A stretch of DNA of 63,912 nt from CBFCZU01 sp965602635 (lineage in GTDB: Bacteria > Planctomycetota > Phycisphaerae > SM23-33): assembly GCA_965602635.1 (NCBI GenBank), contig CBFCZU010000002.1, positions 1 to 63,912 on the forward strand. Reading direction: 5' to 3'. The stretch's first letter is position 1. Each line of letters begins with the position of its first letter. Below, piece by piece: positions 43,196 to 52,046 of the stretch. Under the pieces are notes generated by a model. It was not told the DNA's origin and ran no database searches. It worked only from the letters and a program-made list of their open reading frames with translations. The position numbers were made by a program, and so were the translations under genes.

Positions 43196-43219
43196 CGCGC
43201 CCCGCGGCGGCGTTAGCAT
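43192..43219 (+). promoter_or_regulatory. Predicted nikR promoter
   Basis: TTGACG (43192-43197, overlapping the methyltransferase stop), 16 bp, TAGCAT (43214-43219). No NikR-type palindromic operator (GTATGA-N-TCATAC) was found nearby. Confidence 0.6.
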
Positions 43220-43248
43220 GGCAGGCGAGGCGAGTAAAGGAGTCGTCC

Positions 43249-43665
43249 ATGTCCGATCTCGTGCGAGTGAGCCTGTCCATCGAAAAGCCCCTCTTCGAGC
43301 GCCTTGAGAAGCTGGTCGCCGACAGCGAGTACCGCAGCCGCTCGGAATACGTGCGCGACCTGATCCGCAGCCGCCTTGTTGAGCAGGAGTGGAGCAGCGG
43401 CAGGACGCTGCTGGGGACGATCTCGCTGATCTACGACCACCACGCCCGCGGGCTGAGCGACAGGCTCATTCACCAGCAGCACCACTTCGCGGGGACCGTT
43501 CTGGCCACCACCCACGTGCACCTCGACGAGAACCTTTGCGCGGAGATGATCATGGTTCGCGGGCGGGGCAAGGACATCAAGGCGCTGGCGGACCGCCTGC
43601 GGCGGGAGAAGGGCGTGCTTCACGCCAAGCTCGCCACGGGCACCACGGGCAAGGACCTGCTCTGA
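43249..43665 (+). CDS. nikR: Nickel-responsive regulator NikR-like
   Basis: 138 residues. Ribbon-helix-helix DNA-binding domain 1-50 (RVSLSIEKPLFERLEKLV...SRSEYVRDLIRSRL) and ACT-like nickel domain with the full metal set: His in HQQHH (about 78-79), THVHLDENLC (H89, H91, C97). It should bind nickel and repress uptake genes. No nickel transporter is adjacent; the only nickel-linked gene in the window is the LarA-like one at 16706. RBS AAAGGAG precedes the ATG at good spacing. Confidence 0.95.
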   Translation: MSDLVRVSLSIEKPLFERLEKLVADSEYRSRSEYVRDLIRSRLVEQEWSSGRTLLGTISLIYDHHARGLSDRLIHQQHHFAGTVLATTHVHLDENLCAEMIMVRGRGKDIKALADRLRREKGVLHAKLATGTTGKDLL

Positions 43666-43739
43666 GGCCGGCGGGGCCGCGGGTGGGCACCTCGGCGCTT
43701 GCAATGGAGTCGCCTTGTCGGCATCATGGCGTCGGCCCG

Positions 43740-43760
43740 GGCGCCCCAGGCCGGGGCGCC
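43740..43760 (+). other. Hairpin just ahead of the DUF1846 ribosome-binding site
   Basis: GGCGCCCC (43740-43747) pairs perfectly with GGGGCGCC (43753-43760), loop AGGCC, six nt before the GGAGGAG ribosome-binding site. It could tune translation of the next gene. Confidence 0.4.
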
Positions 43761-43775
43761 GCGGCGGAGGAGACT

Positions 43776-45332
43776 ATGGCGGCTCAAGGAAGTTCGGCCG
43801 AGGCACACCCCCAGCAGCCGGTCGTCGCCTTCGACAACGAGAAGTACCTCGCCGAGCAGAGCGAGGCCATCCTGGAGCGGATCGGGCGCTTCGACAACAA
43901 GCTCTACCTGGAGTTCGGGGGCAAGCTGCTGTTCGACTATCACGCCGCCCGCGTGCTGCCGGGCTTCGACCCGAACGTGAAGATGCGCCTGCTTCAGAAG
44001 CTCAAAGACCAGGCGGACATCATCCTGTGCATCTACGCCGGGGACATCGAGCAGAAGAAGATGCGGGCCGACTTCGGCATCACCTACGACTCCGACGCCT
44101 TCAAGCTGATCGACGACCTGCGCGACTGGGGCCTGGAGGTCAAGGCGGTGGTGATCACGCGGTTCGCCGATCAGCCGGCGGCGATCGCCTTCGAGCAGAA
44201 GCTCACCCGCCGCGGGGTGCGGGTGCGCACGCACCGGCCGATCGAGGGCTACCCCGCCGACGTGGATCGGATCGTCTCCGACGCCGGCTACGGCGCCAAC
44301 CCGTACATCGAGACGAGCCGCCCGCTGGTGGTGGTCACCGCCCCGGGCCCGTGCAGCGGCAAGATGGCCACCTGCCTCTCGCAGATTTACCACGAGCACC
44401 AGCGCGGCATCACCGCCGGGTACGCCAAGTTCGAGACCTTCCCCATCTGGTCGCTGCCTCTGCGCCACCCGGTGAACGTCGCCTACGAGGCCGCCACCGC
44501 CGACCTGCACGACGTGAACATTATCGACCCGTTCCACCTGGAGGCCTACGACGAGCGGGCGGTCAACTACAACCGCGACGTGGAGGCCTTCCCGCTGCTC
44601 CAGCGGATCCTGGCGAGGATCACCGGCGGCGCGTCGGTTTACAACTCCCCCACCGACATGGGAGTCAACCACGCGGGCTCCGCCATCCTTGACGACGAGG
44701 CCGCCGGCGAGGCCGCCAGGCAGGAGATCATCCGCCGATACTTCCGCTACCGCTGCGAGTTCGCCATGGGAATGGGCCAGCAGCAGACCGTCGATCGCGT
44801 CGAGGTGCTTATGGAGGAGGTGGGCGTCCGGCCGGAAGACCGTCCCGTGGTCGTCCCCGCCCGCACCGCCGCCGAGGCCGCCCGGGACCGGGCGGACAAG
44901 GGCAACATGGGCATCTTCTGCGGAGCGGCCGTGCAACTCGCGGGCGGAAGGGTCGTCACGGGGCGGAACTCGCCCCTCCTGCACGCCGCCAGCAGCCTCA
45001 TACTCAGCGGCATCAAGGTCCTGGCCGAAATCCCGCCCCACCTGCACCTGCTCAGCCCCAACATCATCGAGTCCATCGCCGCCCTGAAGAAGGACGTCCT
45101 CAACCGCCAGAGCATCAGCCTGGACCTGGAGGAGACGCTGATCGCCCTGAGCATCAGCGCGACGACCAGCCCGACGGCCCGGCTGGCGATGGATCAGCTC
45201 AAGAAGCTCGCCGGCTGCGAGATGCACATGACCCACATCCCCACCCCCGGGGACGAGAAGGGCCTCCGCCAGCTCGGCGTCAACCTCACCTGCGACCCGG
45301 CCTTCGCCACGAACAAGCTGTTCGTCTCCTGA
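43776..45332 (+). CDS. DUF1846 family protein
   Basis: 518 residues. Recognised by AFDNEKYLAEQSEAILERIGRFDNKLYLEFGGKLLFDYHAARVLPGF, the conserved N-terminus of the DUF1846 family, plus CIYAGDIEQKKMRADFGITYD and YNSPTDMGVNHAG. The family fold is known but its function is not; it contains nucleotide-binding-like features and is found in many Firmicutes and some other bacteria. Cytoplasmic. GGAGGAG lies about 5 nt before the ATG, behind a small hairpin. A terminator follows the stop. Confidence 0.9.
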   Translation: MAAQGSSAEAHPQQPVVAFDNEKYLAEQSEAILERIGRFDNKLYLEFGGKLLFDYHAARVLPGFDPNVKMRLLQKLKDQADIILCIYAGDIEQKKMRADFGITYDSDAFKLIDDLRDWGLEVKAVVITRFADQPAAIAFEQKLTRRGVRVRTHRPIEGYPADVDRIVSDAGYGANPYIETSRPLVVVTAPGPCSGKMATCLSQIYHEHQRGITAGYAKFETFPIWSLPLRHPVNVAYEAATADLHDVNIIDPFHLEAYDERAVNYNRDVEAFPLLQRILARITGGASVYNSPTDMGVNHAGSAILDDEAAGEAARQEIIRRYFRYRCEFAMGMGQQQTVDRVEVLMEEVGVRPEDRPVVVPARTAAEAARDRADKGNMGIFCGAAVQLAGGRVVTGRNSPLLHAASSLILSGIKVLAEIPPHLHLLSPNIIESIAALKKDVLNRQSISLDLEETLIALSISATTSPTARLAMDQLKKLAGCEMHMTHIPTPGDEKGLRQLGVNLTCDPAFATNKLFVS

Positions 45333-45356
45333 GCGAAGACGGGTGTCCCTCTGCGA

Positions 45357-45391
45357 CTCCGGTTACCGCCCTGCCGGCGCCGGAGATTTTT
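45357..45391 (+). terminator. Rho-independent terminator after the DUF1846 gene
   Basis: CTCCGG (45357-45362) pairs with CCGGAG (45380-45385), with an inner CGCC/GGCG stem, followed by ATTTTT. One of the few hairpins in the window with a T-tract. Confidence 0.75.
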
Positions 45392-45413
45392 CCAAGAAAA
45401 GTGAAAATGCCGC

Positions 45414-45442
45414 TTGCCGCCCGGCCGTTCCTACTATAGCAT
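45414..45442 (+). promoter_or_regulatory. Predicted blaI-M56 operon promoter with possible BlaI operator
   Basis: TTGCCG (45414-45419), 17 bp, TAGCAT (45437-45442). The palindrome ACGTACGT (45443-45450) immediately follows at the expected transcription start, a place where a BlaI-type repressor could bind; the match to known BlaI boxes is only partial. Confidence 0.5.
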
Positions 45443-45489
45443 ACGTACGTGGGTAATAATCGTAACTCCGGGCTTTGGAGCGCAAGCCA

Positions 45490-45867
45490 ATGGCAGAGCG
45501 ACTGGGACAGTTGCAGTTGCAGGTGATGGAAGTGGTCTGGCGACTGGGGCGGGCGACGGTGGCGCAGGTGCACGAGGCGCTGGCCGAGTCGCGGAAGATC
45601 GCCTACACGACCGTGCTGACCACGATGCGGGCACTGGAGCGGCGCGGCGTTGTCCGCCACGAGCAGGTTGGCAAGGCCTACGTGTACGAGCCGCTCGTCA
45701 GCCGGGAGAACTACGCCGCCAGCAGCGTCCACCGTCTGGTTGACGACCTGTTCGACGGCAGGCGCGAGAAGCTGCTGTGCCACCTGCTTGGGGCCGACCG
45801 CATCGGGCGATCCGAGCTGGCCAGCATCCGCCGAATGCTTCGATGCAGACACGGGGACAAGCAATGA
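45490..45867 (+). CDS. BlaI/MecI-type transcriptional repressor
   Basis: 125 residues. Penicillinase-repressor winged helix: LGQLQLQVMEVVWRLGRATVAQVHEALAES...IAYTTVLTTMRALERRGVVRHEQVGKAYVYEPLVSRENY, then a short C-terminal dimerisation segment. It probably represses its own operon and is cleaved or released through the M56 partner. ATG 45490 follows GGAG by 9 nt; an in-frame TTG at 45475 is an alternative. The stop overlaps the next ATG (ATGA). Confidence 0.93.
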   Translation: MAERLGQLQLQVMEVVWRLGRATVAQVHEALAESRKIAYTTVLTTMRALERRGVVRHEQVGKAYVYEPLVSRENYAASSVHRLVDDLFDGRREKLLCHLLGADRIGRSELASIRRMLRCRHGDKQ

Positions 45868-48233
45868 AACCGGAAATCTTGCTCAACCTGGCCTGGGCCG
45901 TGTGGGCCTGGACGGCGGCGGTCACCGGTTGCGTCCTGCTCATGCGGCGAGCGCCGGCCGTGCTGCGCCGGCAGATCTGTCGCCTGGGCCTTATCGGCGT
46001 TCCGATCGCCATGCTGGGTGTCGGGCTTTGGCATTCGAACCGGCCGGGGGCCGGCCTGTGGGTCCGGCACGTTCACACCGCATCGGTTCGCGCTGCTCCC
46101 GAGCCGGCGCCGGAGCTGCCCGCAGTGGAGATCGCCTCGTTGCCTCCGGCAGCAGAGGATCTTTCCGACCCGAGTGGCGCCGCCTCGGAAGCCGACCATG
46201 CCGGTGGTGTCGCCACCCCGCCGCTGCCGGTCAAGCCGGAGGCACCCGCGCCTGCCCACGTCGTGCCGGCCGAGAGCCCCCGACCCCGCGCTCTCCCGGC
46301 CGCTGCGCCCCGCGTGCCCGCTGCGGCCCAGGCCAGCGAGCCGTGGCGGTGGCTGCTGTACCTGGCCGGGGGCGTCTCGCTGCTCATGCTGCTGACCCTG
46401 GCGGCGCGGCAGCTTCGGCTGGCTGTGTGGCGGCGGACGTGGCGCCCGGCCACGCCCGCGTGGCAGTCGCTGACCGCCCGGCTGGCGCGGCGCGTCGGCC
46501 TGCGCGGCCCCGTGCGGACGTTCATAGCCGAGCGCCTCAGCCAACCCGCCGCGGCGGGGATAATCCGACCCGCCGTGGTCCTGCCCGCACACCACGGCCA
46601 GACGCTGGGCCCGGCCCTTCGCGGCGTCCTGGCCCACGAGGTGGCGCACCTCCGCGGGCGCGATCCCCTGTGGAACCTCATCTCCGGCGCGGTGCTGGCC
46701 TGCGCGTGGTGGTGCCCGCTGGCCTGGTGGCTGCAGCGTCGCATGCGGATCGAGAGTGAGCTAACGGCCGACGACCACGCCCTGGCGGCCGGGGCCGCCC
46801 CAATGAGCCTGGCACAGACGCTTGCCCGCCTGGCTGAAGGCAGTTGCCCACGCACCGCAGTAGTCATGTCCCAAATGGCCTGCCATCTGAAAAGGAGAAT
46901 CAAAATGATGCTCAACGAGAGAATTCCCCACAGTCCCCGAAGCCCTCTCCGCTGGCGGCTGGGGCTTACGGCGGCTATGTGCCTGGTGTGCGCGGCGCTG
47001 ATCGTCACGCCGCTGGTGGGCGTTGTCGCCGCCCAGGACGCACAGCCCGCTGCCGTCGAGACCGGATCGACGACAGCCGAGCCAGACCCCGCAAACGTTC
47101 CGGGCGCTGCCAGGGAGACCGACAAGGGCCGTGCGACTGCCCGGCTGACTGGGAAACTGCGGCTTGACCGCAGCACCACGAAGCCTGGTCCAAGAAGGGT
47201 TGGGAAACATGAGGTCGTTTCGCTCCGGATCAGCGTCAAGGGCGACAGCGTGGTGATCGAAACCGGCGACGGCAAGCGGATCGAGGCCAAGGAGATTGTA
47301 GCTGTGAGCACGTCGGATGCTGGCAAGACAGCCTTCACGGTAGGAAAGCGCGGCGACCGAGCCTTTATCGTCTCCTCCCTTCCCGCGCTCGATACGCGTA
47401 TGCGTAGGACGGGGCGAGCCCCGGCGCGCCCGCAAGAGGTGAGGATATTCCGGCTCAAGCACGCTAACGCTCGTGAGATAGAGCAAATCGTGGGGACGCT
47501 GTTCACGGGCGATCGGGGCCCGAGGGTCGTGCGCCAGGAGCGGACCAACGCGGTTGTCGTGACGGGAACCGGGGCCGAGATGGCGCTGATGGCAACGCTG
47601 CTCGAGCAGCTTGACGTGCCGGGCCAGCCGTCGGACGAGCCGGCTGCTCAGAAACGGGTGATGAAGGTCTACGCGCTGAAGCACGCCAGGGCAGTTGACT
47701 TGGCGCACATGATGGCGATCCCGTTCGGGGCCGGGCGCGGCGGCCGCGGAATGTTCGGGGGCACGGGCACGGGCATACTGCAAATCACCCCGGATTCTCG
47801 GACCAACACGATCGTCGTGGCGGGAGCAGAGGACGATATCAAGAAGATGGAGGAGCTGCTTGTAAAGCTGGACGTCCTGGGCCGCGCCGAGGCCCCTGGC
47901 GCGAAGGGCGCGGCCACCGAAGGCACCGGACGGCGACGGCCGGCGGTCGGAGACCCACAACTTCGCGCGCTGCACTACGCGGCCGAGAGGCGGGTCATCG
48001 ACTTCGAGGCCAATCTCAGACTGGCCCAGCTGCTCCTTTCGCGGGCGCAGAAGGCCCATAAGAAGGACGCTTCGAAAGCCGACGAGGTCGAGGCCGCCAA
48101 GATCCAGCTCGATGCGGCCAAGAGGAAGCTCGACTCGGCCATGGAGGAGCTCAAGGAGCTTCAGCAGATGGCGGGCAAGCCGGCGCGGCCAGCCACACGC
48201 GTACCATCCCGCAGTGTCGGTGGCACCAGGTGA
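45864..48233 (+). CDS. BlaR1-type M56 metallopeptidase fused to two secretin N-domains
   Basis: 789 residues. Transmembrane segments near 5-28, 36-54 and 168-190; zinc protease motif HEVAH at about 256, then a hydrophobic pair and ESELTADDHAL, as in BlaR1/MecR1; a further membrane helix about 370-395. Instead of a penicillin-binding sensor, the extracytoplasmic part has a beta segment (about 445-515), then two secretin N (NolW-like) repeats at about 525-590 (RIFRLKHANAREIEQIVGTLF...RTNAVVVTG) and 597-670 (MKVYALKHARAVDLAHMMAIPF...RTNTIVVAG), and a C-terminal coiled coil (about 690-770). Coupled by ATGA to the BlaI-type repressor, so it is likely its sensor-protease; the signal is unknown. Confidence 0.88.
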   Translation: MKPEILLNLAWAVWAWTAAVTGCVLLMRRAPAVLRRQICRLGLIGVPIAMLGVGLWHSNRPGAGLWVRHVHTASVRAAPEPAPELPAVEIASLPPAAEDLSDPSGAASEADHAGGVATPPLPVKPEAPAPAHVVPAESPRPRALPAAAPRVPAAAQASEPWRWLLYLAGGVSLLMLLTLAARQLRLAVWRRTWRPATPAWQSLTARLARRVGLRGPVRTFIAERLSQPAAAGIIRPAVVLPAHHGQTLGPALRGVLAHEVAHLRGRDPLWNLISGAVLACAWWCPLAWWLQRRMRIESELTADDHALAAGAAPMSLAQTLARLAEGSCPRTAVVMSQMACHLKRRIKMMLNERIPHSPRSPLRWRLGLTAAMCLVCAALIVTPLVGVVAAQDAQPAAVETGSTTAEPDPANVPGAARETDKGRATARLTGKLRLDRSTTKPGPRRVGKHEVVSLRISVKGDSVVIETGDGKRIEAKEIVAVSTSDAGKTAFTVGKRGDRAFIVSSLPALDTRMRRTGRAPARPQEVRIFRLKHANAREIEQIVGTLFTGDRGPRVVRQERTNAVVVTGTGAEMALMATLLEQLDVPGQPSDEPAAQKRVMKVYALKHARAVDLAHMMAIPFGAGRGGRGMFGGTGTGILQITPDSRTNTIVVAGAEDDIKKMEELLVKLDVLGRAEAPGAKGAATEGTGRRRPAVGDPQLRALHYAAERRVIDFEANLRLAQLLLSRAQKAHKKDASKADEVEAAKIQLDAAKRKLDSAMEELKELQQMAGKPARPATRVPSRSVGGTR

Positions 48234-48275
48234 GCGGGCGCCGCCTCGCGGGCGCGAGCTGGGACTTGTCCGCAC

Positions 48276-48304
48276 TTGACCGCGGGTGCGAGGGGGTATA
48301 GAGT
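48276..48304 (+). promoter_or_regulatory. Predicted promoter of the zinc-ribbon gene
   Basis: TTGACC (48276-48281), 17 bp, TAGAGT (48299-48304), about 85 nt before the ATG at 48390. Confidence 0.6.
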
Positions 48305-48389
48305 CTGGCCGTCGCGGCCGGGGGCGGCCGGGCTGATGGGGTCAGCATCGCCGCCCGTCCCGCGGGCGCCGAATCGAAGGGAGTCGATA

Positions 48390-48911
48390 ATGGAATGCCC
48401 CAACTGTCAGGCCCAGTTGTCCGCGATCACCTACGAAGGCATCCAGCTCGAGAGCTGCCCGTCCTGCGGCGGCGAGTGGCTGGAAGGCGACGAGCTGGGC
48501 AAGATCGTCCGCCTCCGCCAGCAGCGGTTCAGCAAGCAGGAGCAGCAGGCCATCGCCAAGGCCGAGCCCGTCACCGGCATCAAGCTCGCCGACGTCGACC
48601 GCGACCTGGCCTGCCCCAAGTGCGGCGGCACCACCGACGCGCTGCACTACGCCATGGACACCGGCATCATCATCGACCGCTGCACCGCCTGCCACGGCCT
48701 GTGGCTGGGCGGGGGCGAGCTGGAAAAGGTTCAGATGCTCATGGAGGCCTGGGAGGCCAAGCTGCCCGAGGACCTGAAGAAGCTGGGCCCGCGAATGCGC
48801 GAGATCGCCGCGGAGGTCGAGGCCGCCGACGACGTGGAACCCAGCCGGATTCCCTTCGTCGGCCGATACATCAACCTGTTCATCAACGGCGTTCTGGACA
48901 TCATGCCCTGA
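48390..48911 (+). CDS. Protein with two TFIIB-like zinc ribbons
   Basis: 173 residues. Two zf-TFIIB-type ribbons: MECPNCQAQL...LESCPSCGGEWLEGDEL (1-35) and LACPKCGGTTDALHY...IDRCTACHGLWLGGGEL (about 70-110). Each has two C-x2-C pairs and the G-x-W-L-x-x-x-E-L ending typical of this family. A helical C-terminal part follows, with a short hydrophobic tail (RYINLFINGVLDIM). Role unknown. AAGGGAG precedes the ATG. Confidence 0.88.
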   Translation: MECPNCQAQLSAITYEGIQLESCPSCGGEWLEGDELGKIVRLRQQRFSKQEQQAIAKAEPVTGIKLADVDRDLACPKCGGTTDALHYAMDTGIIIDRCTACHGLWLGGGELEKVQMLMEAWEAKLPEDLKKLGPRMREIAAEVEAADDVEPSRIPFVGRYINLFINGVLDIMP

Positions 48912-49056
48912 GCACCGCCAGTAGCGGCATGGCCGGCCGATTTGTGCTTGCCCGATCGCCCATCGCGGACAACAATTACTGCTGGCGGGGACGGTGACAA
49001 TTCAATCTTGGCGGCTGGGAGTGCCGGGTGAGGCGGCCGCGCGGAAGGGAAAGCCA

Positions 49057-50949
49057 ATGAACCCCTTCAAGCTCCTGAAGAAGCTGGCGAAGCTGCTGCG
49101 CGGCGGGGCCGGCACCTGGGAAATCTTCACCGGATGCCTGCTGGGCATGATCATCGGGATGACCCCCGGGTTCAACATGACCATCGTCATCGCAGTGGTC
49201 CTGCTGCTGGTGCTCAACGCCCACATGGCCCTGGCGCTGACCGCCCTGGCCATCGGCAAGATCCTCTGCCTGGCCCTGGCGCCCGTCACCTTCGAGATCG
49301 GCTACGTCCTGGTCCACGGCATCGGCCTGGAGGGGCTCTTCCACACGCTCTCCCAGACGCCGGTTCTGGCGCTGATGAATCTGCATTACTACTGCCTGGT
49401 GGGCGGGCTGCCGATCGCCCTGGTTCTGGGCTGTGCGATGGGCTGGTCCGTCGCCCGCGTGGTGCGGCTGGCCCGGGCGGCGATCCTCGCGGGCGGCGAG
49501 CGGAGCGAGCGGTTCCGCAAGCTCAGCGGCAACGTCGTCGTCCGCATCATCCTCCGCCTGGCATTCGGCAAGCAGAAGAAGTCCATCGCCGAGGTCCTCG
49601 ATGCCAAGCGCCCCCTCTTCCGCAAGGCGGGCGTCGTCGTCTGCGCGATCCTGCTGGCCGGCGTGCTGGTCTTCGAATACGTCTATGCCGACCGGCTCGC
49701 CAAGGCCGGGCTCAAGGCCGGCGCGGAGGCCGCCGTCGGGGCCGAGGTCAACGTCGACAGCGTGAAACTCTCGCTGTTGGGCGGGCGGATCAAGGTCACC
49801 GGCCTGCAAGTGACCGACCCCGACAAGTCCACGCACAACCTCGTGCAGATCGACGCCCTGGAGGGCAACGTTTCCGTCTCCAGCCTGCTCGCGCGGCGGC
49901 TGGTCCTGGAGAAGATCCACATCGGCCGCATCGCCCGCGACGTGAAGCGCGCCACTCCCGGGGAGGTCTTCGAGAAGACCGAGCGCCCACCGCCGAAGGT
50001 GCCCGAGGTGACCATCAGCGACTACTTCGAGGACGCCGAGAAAGTTCCCGAGTATCTCCGCAAGCTCAAGGACTACCTCGACGAGCGCGAGGAAGGCCGA
50101 GAGGAGACGCAGCAGCCCGTCAACAAGACCGACGTCAAGGAGGAGGCCCGGCTGAGGGGCTACCTGAAGCTCTCGGCTGACACCGTGCTGGCGAAGCGCC
50201 CGGTTGTGACCATCCGCCGGCTCCAGATAGACAAGGTGCAGGTCGGGGACGCCGGCACCTTCAGCATCGTCGGCGAGGAGATCAGCGAGGCGCCGGAGCT
50301 CAACGACCGCCCGATGAAACTGACGGTAACCGACGAGAAGGGCTTCCTCGGCGAGGTGGTGCTGAACTTCACGGGCGAGAAGCCGCGGCACAGCATCCGG
50401 CTCGAGGCCCCGGGGGTTCCGCTGGGCGGCGCTATCCGCGTCTCCAAGCGGGTGCCGCTGGACATCTCCAACGCCCGCGCCGACATCGCGGCGGCCGGCG
50501 AGTTCACGTCCGATACGATCGACCTGCCCATTGTGATCCAGCTCCGCGACGTGAAGGCAAACGCCCGCGGCGGGCGCGGCTTCCTGGGCCTGGACCCGGC
50601 CACCGCCTCAACGGTGTTCAAGCAGGTCTCCAATATGAAGATCGTCTGCGGGCTGAGGGGCCCACTGGCCGGTCCGCAGCCGTGGGTGGATGAGAAGGCG
50701 CTCATGGAAGGCCTGAAGGAGACCCTCGCCAAGGCCGGCAAGAGCGCCCTGTCAGACATGGTCGGCAAGCAGGCCGACAAGCTCGTCGGCAAGGACATCC
50801 TCCCGTCCGGCAAGGGCCCCCTGGGCGACCTGCTGAAAGGCACCGGAGGTCTGCTCAAGCCTGGCGGGAGCAAGGATAGCAAGCCCGGCGAGACGACCAC
50901 CAAGCCCGCGAGCCTGCGCGACCGGCTGCCCAGCGGCCTGCTGCCTTAG
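49057..50949 (+). CDS. Fusion of TIGR03546-like membrane protein and TIGR03545-like AsmA-type protein
   Basis: 630 residues. The first about 190 (NPFKLLKKLAKLLRGGAGTWEIFTGCLLGMIIGMTPGFNM, several membrane helices) match the TIGR03546/DUF2062-like family; a transmembrane helix at about 190-212 leads into a long extracytoplasmic part (AEAAVGAEVNVDSVKLSLLGGRIKVTGLQVTDPDKSTHNLVQIDALEGNVS) that looks like the AsmA-like TIGR03545 family. In gammaproteobacteria these are two adjacent genes; here they are one polypeptide. Probably an envelope or lipid-transport function. Start ATG 49057 follows GGAAGGGAAAG. Confidence 0.8.
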   Translation: MNPFKLLKKLAKLLRGGAGTWEIFTGCLLGMIIGMTPGFNMTIVIAVVLLLVLNAHMALALTALAIGKILCLALAPVTFEIGYVLVHGIGLEGLFHTLSQTPVLALMNLHYYCLVGGLPIALVLGCAMGWSVARVVRLARAAILAGGERSERFRKLSGNVVVRIILRLAFGKQKKSIAEVLDAKRPLFRKAGVVVCAILLAGVLVFEYVYADRLAKAGLKAGAEAAVGAEVNVDSVKLSLLGGRIKVTGLQVTDPDKSTHNLVQIDALEGNVSVSSLLARRLVLEKIHIGRIARDVKRATPGEVFEKTERPPPKVPEVTISDYFEDAEKVPEYLRKLKDYLDEREEGREETQQPVNKTDVKEEARLRGYLKLSADTVLAKRPVVTIRRLQIDKVQVGDAGTFSIVGEEISEAPELNDRPMKLTVTDEKGFLGEVVLNFTGEKPRHSIRLEAPGVPLGGAIRVSKRVPLDISNARADIAAAGEFTSDTIDLPIVIQLRDVKANARGGRGFLGLDPATASTVFKQVSNMKIVCGLRGPLAGPQPWVDEKALMEGLKETLAKAGKSALSDMVGKQADKLVGKDILPSGKGPLGDLLKGTGGLLKPGGSKDSKPGETTTKPASLRDRLPSGLLP

Positions 50950-50959
50950 CCCGGCCCGA

Positions 50960-51997
50960 TCACAGCAGCGGGATGCCCGCCTCGCGGCAGGTGTCGATGA
51001 CATCCTGCGGCCAGAGGCCCACCTGCACCTCGCCGACGTGGGCCTTCTGGAGCAGCAGCATGCACAGCCGCGACTGGCCGATCCCCCCACCCACCGACTG
51101 CGGCAGCTCGCCCGAAAGCAGCATCTTGTGCCAGGGCAACTCCGTGCGGTCCATGCAGCCACGGATCTCCAACTGCCTGAGCATCGTTTCGGGATCGACG
51201 CGGATGCCCATCGACGAGAGCTCGAAGGGGATCTCCAGCAGCGGGTTCCAGACGAATATGTCGCCGTTGAGTCCGCCGGTCCCCGCCCCGGTGGGCGTGG
51301 TCCAGTCGTCGTAGTCGGGCGCCCGCCCGTCGTGGATTGTCCCGTCCGGCAGTTCGCCGCCGATGCCGATAAGGAACACGGCCCCGTGCTCCCTGCAGGC
51401 GGCCGCCTCTCGCTCCCAACTGCTCGCGTCGGGGTACTGTCGGGACAGGTCCTCGGTGTGCACGAAGGCGATCTCGTCCGGCAGGAATGGCTTCAGTGCG
51501 GGGAACTTCCCCGCCGCCGCCTCCTCCGACTCCTTCAGCGCCGCGTGGATGTCCCGGACGATGGCCTTGAGGCAGTCGAGGTTGCGGTCGGCCGGCGCGA
51601 TCACACGCTCCCAATCCCACTGGTCAACGTAGATTGAGTGGAGGTTGTCCAGCTCCTCCTCGTCCGGGCGGATGGCGTTCATGTCGGTGTAGAGCCCCTC
51701 GCCCAGGCCGAAGCCGTACTTGGCCAGTGCCAGCCGCTTCCACTTCGCCAGCGAATGGACGATCTCGCACTCCGCCTCGCCCGCGCCCTTGACGCGAAAT
51801 CGTATCGGGCGCTCGACGCCGTTGAGGTTGTCCTGGACGCCGCTGTCCGACCGCACGAACAGCGGGGCCGTCACGCGGCGCAGGTTCAGGCGCCGGGCGA
51901 GGGTCCGCTCGAAGTGGTCCTTGACGAACTTGATGGCCAGCTCGGTCTCGTGGATGTCCATCGCCGGCCTGTAGCCTTGGGGCACGATCGTGCTCAA
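50960..51997 (-). CDS. asnA: Aspartate-ammonia ligase (asparagine synthetase A)
   Basis: 345 residues. Makes asparagine from aspartate, ammonia and ATP. Family blocks: QDNLNGVERPIRF, EIVHSLAKWKRLALAKYGF, GEGLYTDMNAIRPDEE, HSIYVDQWDWERVI, RAPDYDDWTTPT, FELSSMGIRVD and VGGGIGQSRLCMLLLQ. The start is a TTG at 51997: GGAGAG lies 6 nt upstream and the N-terminus STIVPQGYRPAMDIHETELAIKFVKDHF fits AsnA proteins of the Bacillus type, which begin shortly before a similar IPxGY segment. Using the first ATG would remove this. Confidence 0.95.
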   Translation of the reverse strand: MSTIVPQGYRPAMDIHETELAIKFVKDHFERTLARRLNLRRVTAPLFVRSDSGVQDNLNGVERPIRFRVKGAGEAECEIVHSLAKWKRLALAKYGFGLGEGLYTDMNAIRPDEEELDNLHSIYVDQWDWERVIAPADRNLDCLKAIVRDIHAALKESEEAAAGKFPALKPFLPDEIAFVHTEDLSRQYPDASSWEREAAACREHGAVFLIGIGGELPDGTIHDGRAPDYDDWTTPTGAGTGGLNGDIFVWNPLLEIPFELSSMGIRVDPETMLRQLEIRGCMDRTELPWHKMLLSGELPQSVGGGIGQSRLCMLLLQKAHVGEVQVGLWPQDVIDTCREAGIPLL

Positions 51998-52046
51998 GGG
52001 CGTCTCTCCTGCCCGCCGGAAATCCTTCAGTGCACAACAGTTTTCG

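Noticed and set aside
43695..43730. Promoter TTGCAA-17-CATCAT ahead of the DUF1846 gene
   Set aside because: The -10 is a poor match and similar weak pairs occur by chance; not listed as a feature.
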